Shown: one piece after another, positions 51,017-63,504 of the stretch
Numbering within the stretch: the first letter of the stretch is position 1
How the letters are laid out: every line of letters begins with the position of its first letter
NCBI RefSeq assembly: GCF_964204645.1
Contig: NC_134035.1
Location: 13,910,186-13,974,185, forward strand
Length of the DNA: 64,000 nucleotides
Source of the DNA: Tubulanus polymorphus
Taxonomy: Eukaryota > Nemertea > Palaeonemertea > Tubulaniformes > Tubulanidae
Direction of reading: 5' to 3'
Program-made: the position numbers and the translations under genes
The notes under the pieces: generated by a model
Seen by the model: only the letters and a program-made list of their open reading frames with translations
Database searches by the model: none
Told to the model about the DNA's origin: nothing

Positions 51017-52831
51017 CTTTTTATCATTTTGATCAAATACTGACCAAAAGTGACTCGTGAATTCAGTGCCTTTGAAAATATTTTTTCTAAAAAAAGGAAC
51101 AACCGGCCCCGGGTCTGAAAAGTCCAGCGTGGGCGCATTACGCCCAGGTGGAGTTAAATATGATACTTTTTGAATCGGTCCTGGAAGTCTTCATTCGATT
51201 TTTCTCTGAAACTTGGTTTGTCGTAGTGTGGGGAACAGGGGTTTGATTGCCTCCAGCCGTTCCAGCTGCCGGTCACTTGCCAGGAATGGACTAAACCATG
51301 ATAAGAGCCGGAGGGGCACTTAAGAGCCGTGATAATTGATCTACTGCCTTTTACCTGAAGCCAGAGTTTTTCCACACACTGTTGCCTATATGGATCATGG
51401 ATGAAGTTAATTTGTAAATATGGCAGATATCCAAGAAGGATAATTACCAGTAGCAGCCCTTCCAGAATCCTCGCTTGCCAGGGTTTGATTTCCTCCAGCC
51501 TTTTTTGCTGTCGGTCACTTGCTTCGCACGATATTAACATTGTCTTCACGAGATAGCGCCGCAGAATAGAGAATGGTCATTCGATTGTTTGAATGATAAC
51601 TCCAAGGTTTATGACGGGTCAGTTCAGTGGATTGACCAGTCAGCTGCAAAAAAATCGGATGAAATATCCTCAGCAGCAACACCTTATCGGCCCAAAAATA
51701 ATCACAATACTAAACCGTAACCCTAGCTCCACAGTAACCCTAACCCAAGGATAATCGTAACCCTAACCATAGGTCGACAATAAACCCAAACCCTAGCAGG
51801 ACTCGAACCCCGGACCAGCAGCATGCCAGCCCAGCATACTCCCCACTAGACCATAGACCAGTAGTGATTGAATGAGTTTAAAAGTTTGTCCGGTCAGTGT
51901 GGTGACCCGTAGTGACCAGTCAGGTGTGGTGACTGGTGACCAATCAGGCGTGGTGACTGTTGGCCAGTCAGGTATTGTGACTCACTTATAGCTTCCGCTA
52001 TGATTTTGTTATTTATCAAAGTTGTCACGTTATTTGTAAAACGCGAACATAAAGAAGCAATGAGCATCATTCACAGATAAATAACTTGTTTTATATAAAG
52101 TGGGAAATTCCGCTCGGAGATAAACTAGAGATGTAAATATGTACAGAGCACACACAGGATCACTGAGTGTGATGATAATACATTCATGTTTAAATGTAAA
52201 TATGATATGTTTGTGTATGATATTGATAGCTCTCGGGTGGGTTACCCCTGGGTCAGCGCGCCGTTCAGTCTCATATACCTTACAGTCTCCTCGTCACGAT
52301 GGATGGATTCTTATCATCGATAGAATTCGGCTTTCATAATTCTGAGGTAAAAATCATCACTTAAACTAAAAGTTACTAATTCTTGAATGTTCAATACTTG
52401 TTATACAGGACCCTGAAGATCCATGAAGTTCCATGAGATTCCACGAGGTTCCACGAGGTTCCACGAGGTTCCACGAGGTCCCATGAGGTTCCACGAGGTT
52501 CCATGAGATTCCACGAGGTTCCACGAGGTTCCACGAGGTTCCACGAGATTCCACGAGGTTCCACGAGGTTCCACGAGTTCTCGTTTGAACCTTAAAAATC
52601 AGATCATTTCCAATGTTTTAATTCTGGAGTTGAAATGTCACACTGAACTGTGGTAGCCTAGCTACTGGGCCCAGAACTGTGAAACTAGATCCACCTAATC
52701 TAGAGATCTGTGGATCGAGGTTTTGAACTGTGTTACTGAGTCCTGTTTTAGTTTTAACGATCTATTTTCATTTTTCCATTTTTCGGCCACTAAAACAGAA
52801 AACTGTACTTGAAGAAACGAGCAGTTTGCTG
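51017..52831. other. Intergenic DNA upstream of the MATE gene
   Basis: Two ~55-bp related segments (TTTGATTGCCTCCAGCC at ~51242 and TTTGATTTCCTCCAGCC at ~51486) form a diverged direct repeat. GTGGTGACTGGTGACCA-type repeats are at 51895-51980. CCACGAGGTTCCACGAGGTT repeats fill 52425-52580. The open frame at 51154-51549 (minus) has no recognisable domain, and I do not call it a gene. Confidence 0.5.
51795..51870 (-). mobile_element. tRNA-like SINE head, minus strand
   Basis: On the minus strand the sequence reads TGGTCTAGTGGGGAGTATG (A-box region), then GCTGCTGGTCCGGGGTTCGA and GTCCTGC (B-box region). This is the spacing of a tRNA-derived promoter. It differs from the SINE at 42505, so at least two families are present. 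Confidence 0.6.
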
Positions 52832-55326
52832 ATGACAACTAGCAGTAAGTGTAACCCTTCGGTCGACCAGTTCACAATGAAACTAAATTCACATATCTAA
52901 ATGAGCAGAAACGATCAAGTCTTATGTTAGATTTTGTTAGATTGGTCTTATTGATTGTTCTATGTTGCTAGGCAATGATTGCAGTAACACAGCTAAAAAA
53001 CATCGAATCAAAGTGAAAACCGTGACACGTGACAAACAGCGACTGATTCCTGATTGGTTTAAACTGGAAATAAAACCGTTTTTACGATCGACAGTTTTAC
53101 TGGTGAGTATGTATGCGTCCCTCCCCCCCTCCGTCAGGGGGGGGGGGGTGCAAATCGATTTTCTTCAAAACACGCACAAAACTTGCTATTTTTATGAAAG
53201 TTTAAAAAATGATGTATTCACTAAACTCTAAACGATTACGATTAAAATGACTAAGACTCGTCTTAACCGCCTTCAAATCATAATAAATATAGCCGCAAAG
53301 CAGCGATAACGGAATTTCTACTACAGTCCAGTGGTGTGTATTCCAGCCTCACGGGCACTTAGCAGGTGAATCCTAAATAGAATAATAACGTATTCAAATT
53401 ATAATAAATTAACATAAATTATGTATTGTTTTGTAGGTGATGTATAGTGTAATGATGTACGGATTGATACCTATAAGTATCGCATTCTGCGGACATTTAG
53501 GAGTGATCGATTTAGGATCAGTATCACTCGCTTGTATGGTATTAAATGTATGCGGATTAGGAATAGCGGCCGGACTGACTACCGGCTGTGAGACGCTCTT
53601 TTCGCAGGTAAAGTCTCCAGTACTCGGAACCCGATTCATTATAAATTCTATATATTATAACGTTATTCAGTGTGTTGTGTATATTTTGTAGGCTTACGGT
53701 AACGATAAACCAGTTAAACTCGACTCGTTATTACAAAGAGCTTTACTCATCATATTGATCACGTGTTTCCCTGTATGGGCGATTCATCTAAACATCTCCA
53801 ATATTTTACAGTTATTCGGTCAAGATACAGAAATCGCCAGGTAGAGATTGCATACATTGCCAGGGCGAGTTCAGGACGGGTCCAGGGGTCTAACCCAAAT
53901 TATAATAATTTCGTTAGATTTCTGGATCCGCCTCGTGCTTTTTGATAAGGAATCATTCTGGTTGTTCCTTTTAGACAGGAAAAATACCATTTCTAGAATT
54001 TATAGACAGAATTATTGCGCCTTTGAGTTACAGAAAATACCCTCAGATTTTTCGCAGACAATATTTTAGTCTATGAATTAAAAAAATGAAATACTCCAAA
54101 TTGTGACAATCACGTGGACTAGATCCGTGGACATTTACTTGAAATATATTTACGTGTTATTGATGGCTTTGATGTTGTTTTTTTTAACAGTGCGGCTGGT
54201 CAATATGTTCTGATGTTTGCCCCGGGGATTTTGGTAAGTACAAAATCATAAAAACGAATGATGAATCCATCATATTCCATTTCCATCGATATCACTATTT
54301 GTTCTAGACTAACTTGTAAGCAACTGGACCCAAGCATAAAATTCACCCAAAATTCTTCTTCAAGAAACAAACAGCTGAAACATGAGCGAACAAACCGTGT
54401 TTGTATTTGAATCAGTTTATATCTGTTTATTGTAGGCAAATTTTATATTTCAAGTTTTAGGGAAATATTTACAGAATCAGGTAAACAATTAAACAGCAAA
54501 CATTCGACTTGAATCGTATATCTTATATCTACAATCCTAAATCTGATATTGTATATTTATAGAATGTATTGTTACCGTTAGTTATAATCAGTTTATTCGG
54601 AAACTTGTTTAATATCGTCTGTCATTACGTCGCGCTAAAACTACTACATCTCGGTACCAGGTCAGTCAATCAGCTGATTATATCTTAATATTCATATTTA
54701 TACAGATATATATCTCATAGATTACATGTTTTTTGTAATTTCAGCGGTTCAGCTCTATCGATGGTCGCCAGTCACGTGATTATGTTGATAAGTGTCACGT
54801 GTTACATGATTTGTAACGGTAAAATTCGCTCATCTTGGACAGGTAACTACAGGCGCCACCTAGTGGCCGGTCACACTGTTCTAGCCATTGTTATTCTGAT
54901 TGGTTCTAGTATATCTCGATACAGGCTGGTCACGTGATTGTCTGATAGATTGGTGTGAGTTTTTGAGATTCTCGTTGCCAAGCGTCATCACGATATTCCT
55001 AGAGTTTTTCTGTTTGGAAATTGGATTGATATTAGCAGGTAATAAATCACGGTTTATACAATATCCTCTATTTTAGGAATTTAAGTGAAATTAATCTGTA
55101 TTTTGAGAAAATTTTGAATTTTTTTTTTGTAAGGAATTCTAAGTGAAGTTGACCTTGCTGCTCAAACCATTATGCAACAGACCAGTTCTTTGTGTTACAT
55201 GGTAGGTTTTATTCTCAACTCGCGGTGGTACTCTAATCAAGCCCCCAAATTAGTTTCTCCGCTAATTCATTGATCTTTATTCGACCATCGTTTTGTGAAA
55301 CGGGACCCCGTGTAGCTAAGCGAGGT

Positions 55327-55366
<40 letters not shown>

Positions 55367-57390
55367 TATCGACAGGTATAGGAGTATCGTGTAGTATTCG
55401 AGTTGGTCAGAAACTAGGTAACGATCAACCTACTGCAGCATTGAGACAAACCAAAATCACACTCGCCGTTTTATGTAAGTTCTAAGTTGTTGATATCGAT
55501 ATCTCAAATCAATAATCTTATTGAATTTGATAGTTTGATCGGTTTGATATTTTCAGGGACTACGTCTATCGCTATTTCTGCGCTGATTCTGGCATTCCGT
55601 GAATTCATCCCGGAAATCTATTCAGATAACCAGTAGGTATCAACACACAGATTTGTGAGATATTGATATTGATATATCATGCCAAATGAGACAAGTTTGA
55701 TATATTTTCAGATCTGTTTTGGAATTATCGAGGAATCTGATTCCACAGTTAGCTGTTTTACAGCTTCTACAGGCGAACGCTGTGAGTCTCTTCTATTCAT
55801 CCTCCCCCGGCAGGGATTCGAACCTGATGGCATCGAGATTGCCACGGCACGAAACCCTGCCATAATCGACCGTGTGCGCAGATACATGCGCAGTTCAGAT
55901 GATGTGATTTTTAGCCAATCAGAAATCCCGTTTTATTTTAGCCCGGGTTTTCCCATTTATAGTTCTTCCTTGAAATTTGCCTCAACGATTATACAACGAG
56001 CAATCTGATTGGTGCCGCCAGTTTTCGTTCGGAAAGCTGCGCATGTACCTGCGCACCCGGTCTACTGATGCAGGGGTTCGTGCCGTGGCTGAGTGTAGCG
56101 ATGCCATCAGGTTCGAGTCCCTGCAGAGGGAGGATGCTTCTATTGTACTGAATGCAAGGTTAAAATTAGATTCAAATTCTGCTGTTACTTTATTCATTTC
56201 TATTAAGTTTCAAATCAAACATTAAATCTTTTTCATTTATTTATTTTTCACTTGGAAATATGTACAGTACACATAAAAACCCATTTTGCTGCTTTGCGGC
56301 TATATTTATTTATCTGTTTTATACTGTGGATACGTGGTGTATAAACAGCGACCAATGTGCCGCAAACCCTGTTTTCGCTGCTTTGCGGCTATATTTGTTT
56401 ATCTCTATAACGTTCATTCAGAATGTGTGTAACAGTATTCTACGCGGTTGTGGACGTCAACACGTGGGAACCCTCGTTCTATTTATAGGCTATTACGTCA
56501 TCGGTCTACCGATCGGGATTCCCTGTATGTTACTGACCAATCTGCGAACTTCAGGTCAGTAGTGACGTCACTCACTGGGTGATATAGAAACCAATTTATG
56601 TTTAACACATATTAAATTGTTTGTTTTGCAGGATTTCTACTTGGTTTAAACTGCGGGGCTTTTTTCAATAGTTTAACATTGTTTACAATAGTGAATAGAA
56701 CAGATTGGACACAACAGGCTCATCAGGTACTGATACACAGCGCTAGGGGGCGTTGAATCCAGTTCTACTGTCATGAGTTCATTTTCAATGATAACTCTCA
56801 CTCGAGTCGGTTTGGACTTTGGACCCAGTTGACTCAACGTTGAGTGAGTTAACCTCGACGGACCCAGTCTTTTGAAACTGTGTCTAGGACTGTGGAACTG
56901 GGTCCAGGACTGTGGAACTGGGTCCAGGACTGTGACAATGGGCCCAAGATAGTGGAACTGGGTCCAGGTCTGAGACAATGGGCCCAAGATAGTGGAACCG
57001 GGTCCAGGCTGGTTCGTGACCGGATAAGTAACTGTATTTAATATTGTATATTCCTCTAGGCGCAGATGAGACTTGGAAATTTGCACCTAGAATCTGAAGA
57101 AACGACTCCTGTATTTCAATATAAGATCAGTAAGTGCTAAAACTGGATTCCGTTTCATCCAGCCAGTCCTGATTTTACCTTTGGATTGACTCGTTTTTTC
57201 AGTTGCGCCATCTGGCGGATCGTCGTCCGCGTGTAACGACAGAAACTGGAGCCGGATTGTTGCGCAGAAATTTTCGCTGGTTCTTATTTCTGTGCTGATA
57301 TTCGTGGTCGGCGTCACATTAAGAACGATCTATTCGGACGAAGACCCCACAATCATTATATATACATTAAACTCCACCCATAGATTTTGA
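52832..57390 (+). CDS. MATE-family multidrug/organic cation exporter (SLC47-like)
   Basis: A MATE (MatE) transporter, which exports organic cations in exchange for protons. Seventeen exons, phase-consistent, 556 aa: 52832-52844, 52972-53102, 53437-53607, 53692-53840, 54191-54233, 54436-54480, 54563-54660, 54745-54842, 54925-55038, 55134-55201, 55366-55474, 55557-55632, 55712-55781, 56422-56554, 56632-56726, 57060-57129, 57203-57390. Motifs: GLTTGCETLFSQAYG in the first repeat, PSVITIFLEFFCLEIG (Glu276 and Glu281 appear to align with functional glutamates of mammalian MATE1), STGIGVSCSIRVGQKLG, RGCGRQHVG and GYYVIGLPIGI. About twelve membrane segments, then a polar linker (exons 16-17) and a last hydrophobic helix (LVLISVLIFVVGVTL), the vertebrate-like 13-helix plan. 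AATAAA sites at 57453 and 57855. The 13-base first coding exon is the least certain part. Confidence 0.92.
55798..56150. mobile_element. Fold-back element with tRNA-like arms in MATE intron 13
   Basis: Left arm 55805-55892 (GGGATTCGAACCTGATGGCA, then GCACGAAACCCTGCC and GTGCGCAG) is the inverted, diverged copy of right arm ~56038-56145 (GCGCACC, GGGGTTCGTGCCGTGGCTGA, then ATGCCATCAGGTTCGAGTCC). GGTTCGA(A/G)TCC is a perfect B-box, and TGGCTGAGTGTAG resembles an A-box. It looks like two tRNA-derived SINE heads in opposite orientation, or a palindromic element that captured one. Confidence 0.7.
56270..56412. repeat. Duplicated GCTGCTTTGCGGCTATATTT segment before MATE exon 14
   Basis: GCTGCTTTGCGGCTATATTT occurs at about 56289 and 56379. 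The reverse complement occurs at 53285-53310 in MATE intron 2. It is part of a small dispersed repeat. Confidence 0.75.
56870..57012. repeat. GGTCCAGGACTGTGGAACTG repeat in MATE intron 15
   Basis: Six to seven units of about 20 bp. It is another locus of the CCAGAACTGTGGAACTGGG dispersed minisatellite family. Confidence 0.88.
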
Positions 57391-59339
57391 ATGACAGGTT
57401 CGCCCATTCTGGTGATTCGCTTAGATATCGATTGTATGCAAATGTAAATATCAAATAAATCATTATCAACAAAAAATCCAAGTTGTTTTATGTAGCTTTT
57501 CATCGTAGAGTAAAGAAAGTCTGTATGTGACATGTGGAAATCTAAAACTCACTGTTGAAATTAAACCACTTGAAGATCGGGTACTAAAATCTTGTTCGAA
57601 ATTTCATATTAACATTCCAAGATTCCGAAGAATACCGCACCACGCGTTCAGACCTAGGCATCATTTAGAAAAATCAGAGACTGAGCGAGATTTGGAAAAA
57701 TTAAATACATGTTTCTTTTTAACCTATTTGAATAGCGTGAAATGTCAATGTATTATGTATATACGACAGACGATACGATGGAAACGTTCACTTTCTAATC
57801 CCTATTGTACTAATATTATAAAATCGATAAACCGGTAAATGAAGATGATATGTAAATAAAACGAATCTTATTTCAATATGGATATTCACAGACCCGCAAT
57901 CGCACGCGACACTTAAACTGGTCTTAACTGTTCTAAGTTAGGTTTAATATTCCATATTCGAATATAACGTCCCCAACAACTTACAAACTTCTAAATCAAC
58001 GAGTGAACTTGATTATAAATTCAAAAATAACATAATCTCTTGCTATATGATTAAGTGTTAATGATTCGCCATTTATTACATAACTGATTTTTCCACTGGA
58101 TGAATGTGATTGTGTATGTGATTGTGTGGTTGTAACAATGTGTATATGATTGTGTGATTGTAACAGTGTGTTGAGGTGACCCTCGGGCACCTTCGATTGA
58201 TATAATAACTTCTGTAACATGTTTACATATATCTATTTAATTATGTATCTATAAAACTGAGTGTTTTATTATGTTATAATTTCGATGTAAATAAAGATTA
58301 TTATTATCCTCATTATTAACTTTAGTTCTGGTGTAAGTTAGCGCCGTGTAAACACTACTTTCCTGTTCTCACACATTTTTATATGGTGTGAACTGAAGCG
58401 AGCCCCCGGTAAGCGAGGTTCGTCCGCAGCGGAGCGGGGATTGACGTGAACGGACTGGACGCTGCTGGAATAGAATTAACGCAGCGGAAAATGACGTCAT
58501 TTGTCGCAGCGTTTGCGTTAAAGCTAGCGTTAAACGTGCACCGACGTGAAACGGTAAACACTGCGTTGTTTTCTAATTAAACCTGATGACAAAGTTAATT
58601 GTCTCCGGCGGTGCCCGCAAGCGATTCCTCTAATCTTCGTATAAAAACTAACTATTCTCCTTATAGAGATTCCTAGAATAACTGCCCCACCCGCCAGCCC
58701 ACCAACCTGCCCACTACACCTACCCAGCCAGCCCACCAACCTGCCCACTACACCCAGCCAGCCCAAAAACCTGCCCACTACACCCAGTCAGCCAGCCCAC
58801 TACACCCACTCGGCCAGCCCAACAACTAGTCCACTACAATCAGCCAGCCCACCAACCAGCTCACTACAACCAGCCAGCCAGCCCACCAGCCAGCCCACCC
58901 GCCAGCCCACCGCACCCACCAGCTGCCTGCCAGCCCACCAGCTGCCTCCCGGCCCACCAGCTGCCTCCCAGCCCACCAACCAGCCCACCCCTCTACATGT
59001 TGCATCTATTCCGCAAAGATAAAACAGTATTTGATATTTAAGCCCTGAATTTCAAGTTATTTAATGCTCGAGTCCAAGCACCATTCGTGAATGAAAATTT
59101 AAAAGGAACAAATTAAAAAATTTACATATTGAAAATTGAGGGGAGGGGAGGGGGGTTAAAGTGTATGAGGGGAGGGGGGTTACAGAATGATACACTAGAT
59201 ACTAGCGATATATATTTGCACACGTTTCGCAGCTACTGCTGCTGCTGCTGCTGTTTGGTTTCGATGTGTTGATAACACGAAGCTGATTGGTTGTTATTAG
59301 ATGTAATTTGAATCACGTGGTTATAACGGTAGCGCAGTT
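57391..59339. other. MATE 3' flank and intergenic DNA
   Basis: The 3' untranslated region carries an open frame (57527-57838) with no recognisable domain. A GC-richer segment with TGACGTCA (CRE-type) is at 58490-58500. A CCAGCCCACCAACCTGCCCA minisatellite runs at 58685-58990. Short G-rich runs are at 59140-59180 and (CTG)n at 59235-59253. No gene is supported. Confidence 0.5.
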
Positions 59340-59504
59340 AGAGGAGGCAGACGATCTCAGATACTCCGAGCGACAAACCGCAACTTATACAACAAATATT
59401 TCATCTTCACCCAACAGCAGCCATCGCCGACACTATCATCACAAAAACGCGCATTTATAACTAACATTTGGAGATTGTTTCTAAAAAAGGAGAAAATGAA
59501 CTTG
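59340..59504 (+). CDS. Possible first exon of a rightward gene (MNL...)
   Basis: A non-repetitive, more GC-balanced stretch leads into AAGGAGAAAATGAACTTG followed by GTAAGT at 59505. This fits a 5' untranslated exon ending three codons into the coding sequence (ATG at 59496). No downstream exon could be found in the remaining 4.5 kb, so the gene, if real, has a long first intron and is cut by the window edge. The product cannot be named. Confidence 0.4.
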
Positions 59505-59993
59505 GTAAGTTGTTAAATTGTTTCTATTTCACTGTTAGCAAAATTCAGAGGCTGCGGTCGCTGAAAAGTTGATCGGGGTAGTTACACGGTGCTTCCATAT
59601 TTGGAAATTTAGTTGTAAATCTATTGTAAATTAATGAGGAGGATTTGACGTTTTCGGCAGGTTTTCGATGCTAGGGCTTGTTTCAAAAAGACCGGGGGGC
59701 GCTGCAGTTACTGAAATGTTGTTTAAAGTTACACTAGTTGACAAAGTAACATTTAAAAGTTAATTGTAACTATGGTATATATCTGCCGATTATCTTTAGA
59801 CGACTTATGAACAACTGCAGTCCCTGGTATAAGGGGTCCTCTCACAGGGGGTCCACTCACAGGGGTCCACTCACAGGGGTTCACTAACAGGGGGTCCACT
59901 CACAGGGGTCCACTTTCAACCTTTACAATTCGCTATGTCAGTTTTATTATTTACGTTCCAATTGTCAATGTAGTAGATTGGGTTCAATGTTAT

Positions 59994-60085
59994 GGAAACC
60001 GTTTAAGCTTAAAACGGTTAAGTTTTTAAATTGTTGTCCTCATTGTAAAACATGTGAAGTCACCAATAATAGCAGTTAAACCAGT
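59994..60085. mobile_element. Inverted-repeat element C, copy 3 (truncated)
   Basis: GGAAACCGTTTAAGCTTAAA and TTGTTGTCCTCATTGTAAAAC match the TYMS-intron copy in the same order. The right end is degraded. Confidence 0.65.
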
Positions 60086-60599
60086 AATTCGAAACACTTG
60101 ATCCTGGTTGACTTTAACCAGTTTTATTTTAACCAGTGTTAATTGTTGCTATGTCAGTGATGCTGACGCCTGACGTCCCAGAATTTCATGTCGTTCTGTA
60201 TGCACGGTTTTTACCTGAACTGCGCGCGCACGCGCACTCGGAGAAAGAGAAAGCAGTTTTATTTGATATTTGAGATATTATTTGAGATATTGTTGGAGAA
60301 TCTCACAAATTGCTGATTTATTAATGAAAAGATTGCTGATATTTGTACAGCGATATTGTATTTACATCTACGACGACTGAATCCGGCACGCGACACAAAC
60401 ACAGACACACGATCGCGACACACGTCACTCAATCCGAACATTCCTGCCGACGTATTCTTCTTGAGAACATTTAAAACACAGTGAAATTCCATTTGAAAAC
60501 TAACAACTGAGTGGAACACTGTGGAACTGTGGAATTGACCAATTTAAAGTGGGCAGAACGAGTGGAAATAGAGGAACTGAACATTGTTTGTATTTATCA

Positions 60600-61245
60600 A
60601 CCACATCTGAAACTATGGTGTAATGAGTGGAACTGTGGTGTAATAAGTGGAACTATGGTGTAATGAGTGGAACTATGGTGTAATGAGTGGAACTGTGGTG
60701 TAATGAGTGGAACTATGGTGTAATGAGTGGAACTGTGGTGTAATGAGTGGAACTGTGGTGTAATGAGTGGAACTATGGTGTAATGAGTGGAACTGTGGTG
60801 TAATGAGTGGAACTATGGTGTAATGAGTGGAACTGTGGTGTAATGAGTGGAACTGTGGTGTAATGAGTGGAACTATGGTGTAATGAGTGGAACTGTGGTG
60901 TAATGAGTGGAACTGTGGTGTAATGAGTGGAACTGTGGTGTAATGAGTGGAACTATGGTGTAATGAGTGGAACTGTGGTGTAATGAGTGGAACTGTGGTG
61001 TAATGAGTGGAACTATGGTGTAATGAGTGGAACTGTGGTGTAATGAGTGGAACTGTGGTGTAATGAGTGGAACTGTGGTGTAATGAGTGGAACTGTGGTG
61101 TAATGAGTGGAACTGTGGTGTAATGAGTGGAACTGTGGTGTAATGAGTGGAACTGTGTTGTAATGAGTAGAACTATGGTGTAATGAGTGGAACTGTGGTG
61201 TAATGAGTGGAACTGTGTTGTAATGAGTAGAACTATGGTGTAATA
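60600..61245. repeat. 20-bp minisatellite (GTAATGAGTGGAACTRTGGT)
   Basis: About 32 nearly perfect 20-bp copies, with a G/A alternation in ACTGTGG / ACTATGG and a higher-order pattern. It lies in the putative long first intron or intergenic DNA. The 59815-59920 stretch has a smaller CACAGGGGTCCACT repeat. Nothing coding is seen at 61246-61750. Confidence 0.96.
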
Positions 61246-61754
61246 AGTGTGTTTTTGTTGATGATAATTGTGATAAAAATAATCATGATAATCATCATCA
61301 ATGATAATTATTATGTATATATCTTATATACCAGTTTACACATACATATTATACAGGGCTATAAAATTTACAAATTAATATAATCAATTGAAATATCGCC
61401 CGAGATATTTGACTTCAATTTGAAAAATAATCAAATCGAAACAGGATTTTACTCTAAAAGGTAATGAATATATAGGCGACGATGCGTTAGACTGGTTACC
61501 GGTAGACAAAGATGTTATTATGACACGCAACCAGTCCATTTAGCTGGTAGTAGACAGAGAGAGATCGACGATAAACTATAGGACTAGAGCTTTAGTGAAT
61601 CGTAGCTCACCTCAAACACCGCACAGCTACAGATAACTAGATAGTTTATAGTACTAATAAATTACATCCTATCTCTAGCCAGCCCATAACAACAGAATCT
61701 ACACCACAATCCCCGCAGCCTAGAGTAGCACGTATTGGGTGCTTAAACACTTCT

Positions 61755-62060
61755 ATAGATCCAGTTCCATATTCCAGGATCCAGTTCTCAATGTTCAGGA
61801 TCCAGTTCTCAATGTTCAGGATCCAGTTCCACAGTTCTGGACCCAGTTCCACAGTTCTGGACCCAGTTCCACAGTTCTGGACTCAATTCCACAGTTCTGG
61901 ACTCAATTCCACAGTTCTGGACTCAATTTCACAGTTCTGGATCCAGTTCCACAGTTCTGGACTCAGTTCAACAGTTCTGAACTCAGTTTTACAGTTCTGT
62001 ACTCAGTTCCACAGTTCTGGATCCAGTTCCACAGTTCTGGATCCAGTTCCACAGCCCAGG
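61755..62060. repeat. CAGTTCCACAGTTCTGGA minisatellite (fifth locus)
   Basis: About 16 units of 18-20 bp, starting with ATCCAGTTCTCAATGTTCAG variants. It is the same family as in ITFG2, ILRUN, WDR76 and MATE introns. From 62061 to 63500 the sequence is AT-rich with no recognisable gene. Confidence 0.94.
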
Positions 62061-63504
62061 ACCTATACGGTACCGATTAATGGTTGGTTGGGTTGGACTC
62101 AGTTCCAACGAATCGGTTTTTGACTATTGATAGAAATTCATATTGCGAATTCCGTGCAGTGAAATTCTAACCGATATTCTAACTACACGAGGCCCTGGAC
62201 GTGTTAATTGATATCCGCCTCATTATGAAATGAAATTCATCAAACGTTTATTAAAAAGTTGATTATAAACTTCTTAATGTTTATTACCAAAAAGGTAATT
62301 TACTCAGTATCGGTAATTCATTAAAGTAACATCAAAAGATGTGCGATTAAAATGATTAGTTTTTGTTAACGGTTTTTCACTAAATGACGAAAACGATTAA
62401 CGTTTGAAATTAAACTAAAAGGTGGAAATTTTAAGATAATTAAACCCACTTTCTGGTTGATACTAAACAACAACTTCTTCAGTGCTATCATACATCGATG
62501 ACAATAATCGGATAGTCATGAAAAAAATGCACTTTATTGATTGAACCCCATTTAACTTTCAATTTTTTTTCATTAAGAAGATCGACGCCCTTTCTTCCGA
62601 AATGAATTGCGAAGCGATCGAATTTTTGGACGAGGGAAAGTTTTAGTTTTGAATTAAATCCCAGGAGGATGGTCTGTATTTTACCGTTGGTTCTTCGACG
62701 GTTCAATCAAGGTGAAATTGGTTTTTGTAAAAAACAAACCACATCGACTCTTGTATAGCGAACCCGGTCGTTACGCGTGTCCTGCAGGTAGGATTCTTCA
62801 AAATAATAATAATTCATAGACAAAATCCTAGTTCGGAGGTAGATTGGAAAATAATGATTTCTAGCCGAAAGGCATTTCATCATGAATGAAGCAGATCTAA
62901 CTCGAGTACCGGCGAGAAATAAAGAGACAAAATGAAGTGTCATTTCTGCGGTAAATATGTCAACAACACGAAATTGTCAATATCGAAAATAAAGAGACAC
63001 GCGTCAATTTTAATGACAAATTGCCTTCGAAATTAGCTTCTTATTTCATGTAAAATTATCCGTTAAACATCGCCGAACATCACAGCGAACAGTCAGGGAT
63101 TCATTCCGTTACTTTCTCTCGATTATAATAATAAAATACACTCACAGCGCTCGCTCACTTTCCCCGTCCAGTTAGTTACTATGGTAATTTAGAATATACA
63201 TATTTGAATACATTGTTGCGTCATTTTGTTTATTCGACTCGGAGGAGTGATTTTTCGTTTCACGATCTCATTTGTGATCTAAAATTTATAGAATTCGAAT
63301 TGAATAAATCAGAGGGAGGGAGGGAGGGAGAGGTTGCGAGGTTGCGAGGTCTGTGGAGGTCTCCTCTCCGTAGATAAACCTACCCTCCTCACCCCTCAGG
63401 TGGTGGTGCCCTCTGGCGATGATTTGAGTTTTTTAATGCGATTACGTAAAAATAAGTGAATTTTAATTAACTGTGATGAGACGGAGAGAGAGAGGTGTCG
63501 TCTT

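Noticed and set aside
51154-51549. 131-codon minus-strand open frame with one hydrophobic segment
   Set aside because: Contains a diverged internal direct repeat and no domain; probably decayed repeat sequence.
57527-57838. 103-codon open frame after the MATE stop
   Set aside because: No recognisable domain or splice links; lies between two polyadenylation signals and is more likely 3' untranslated sequence.
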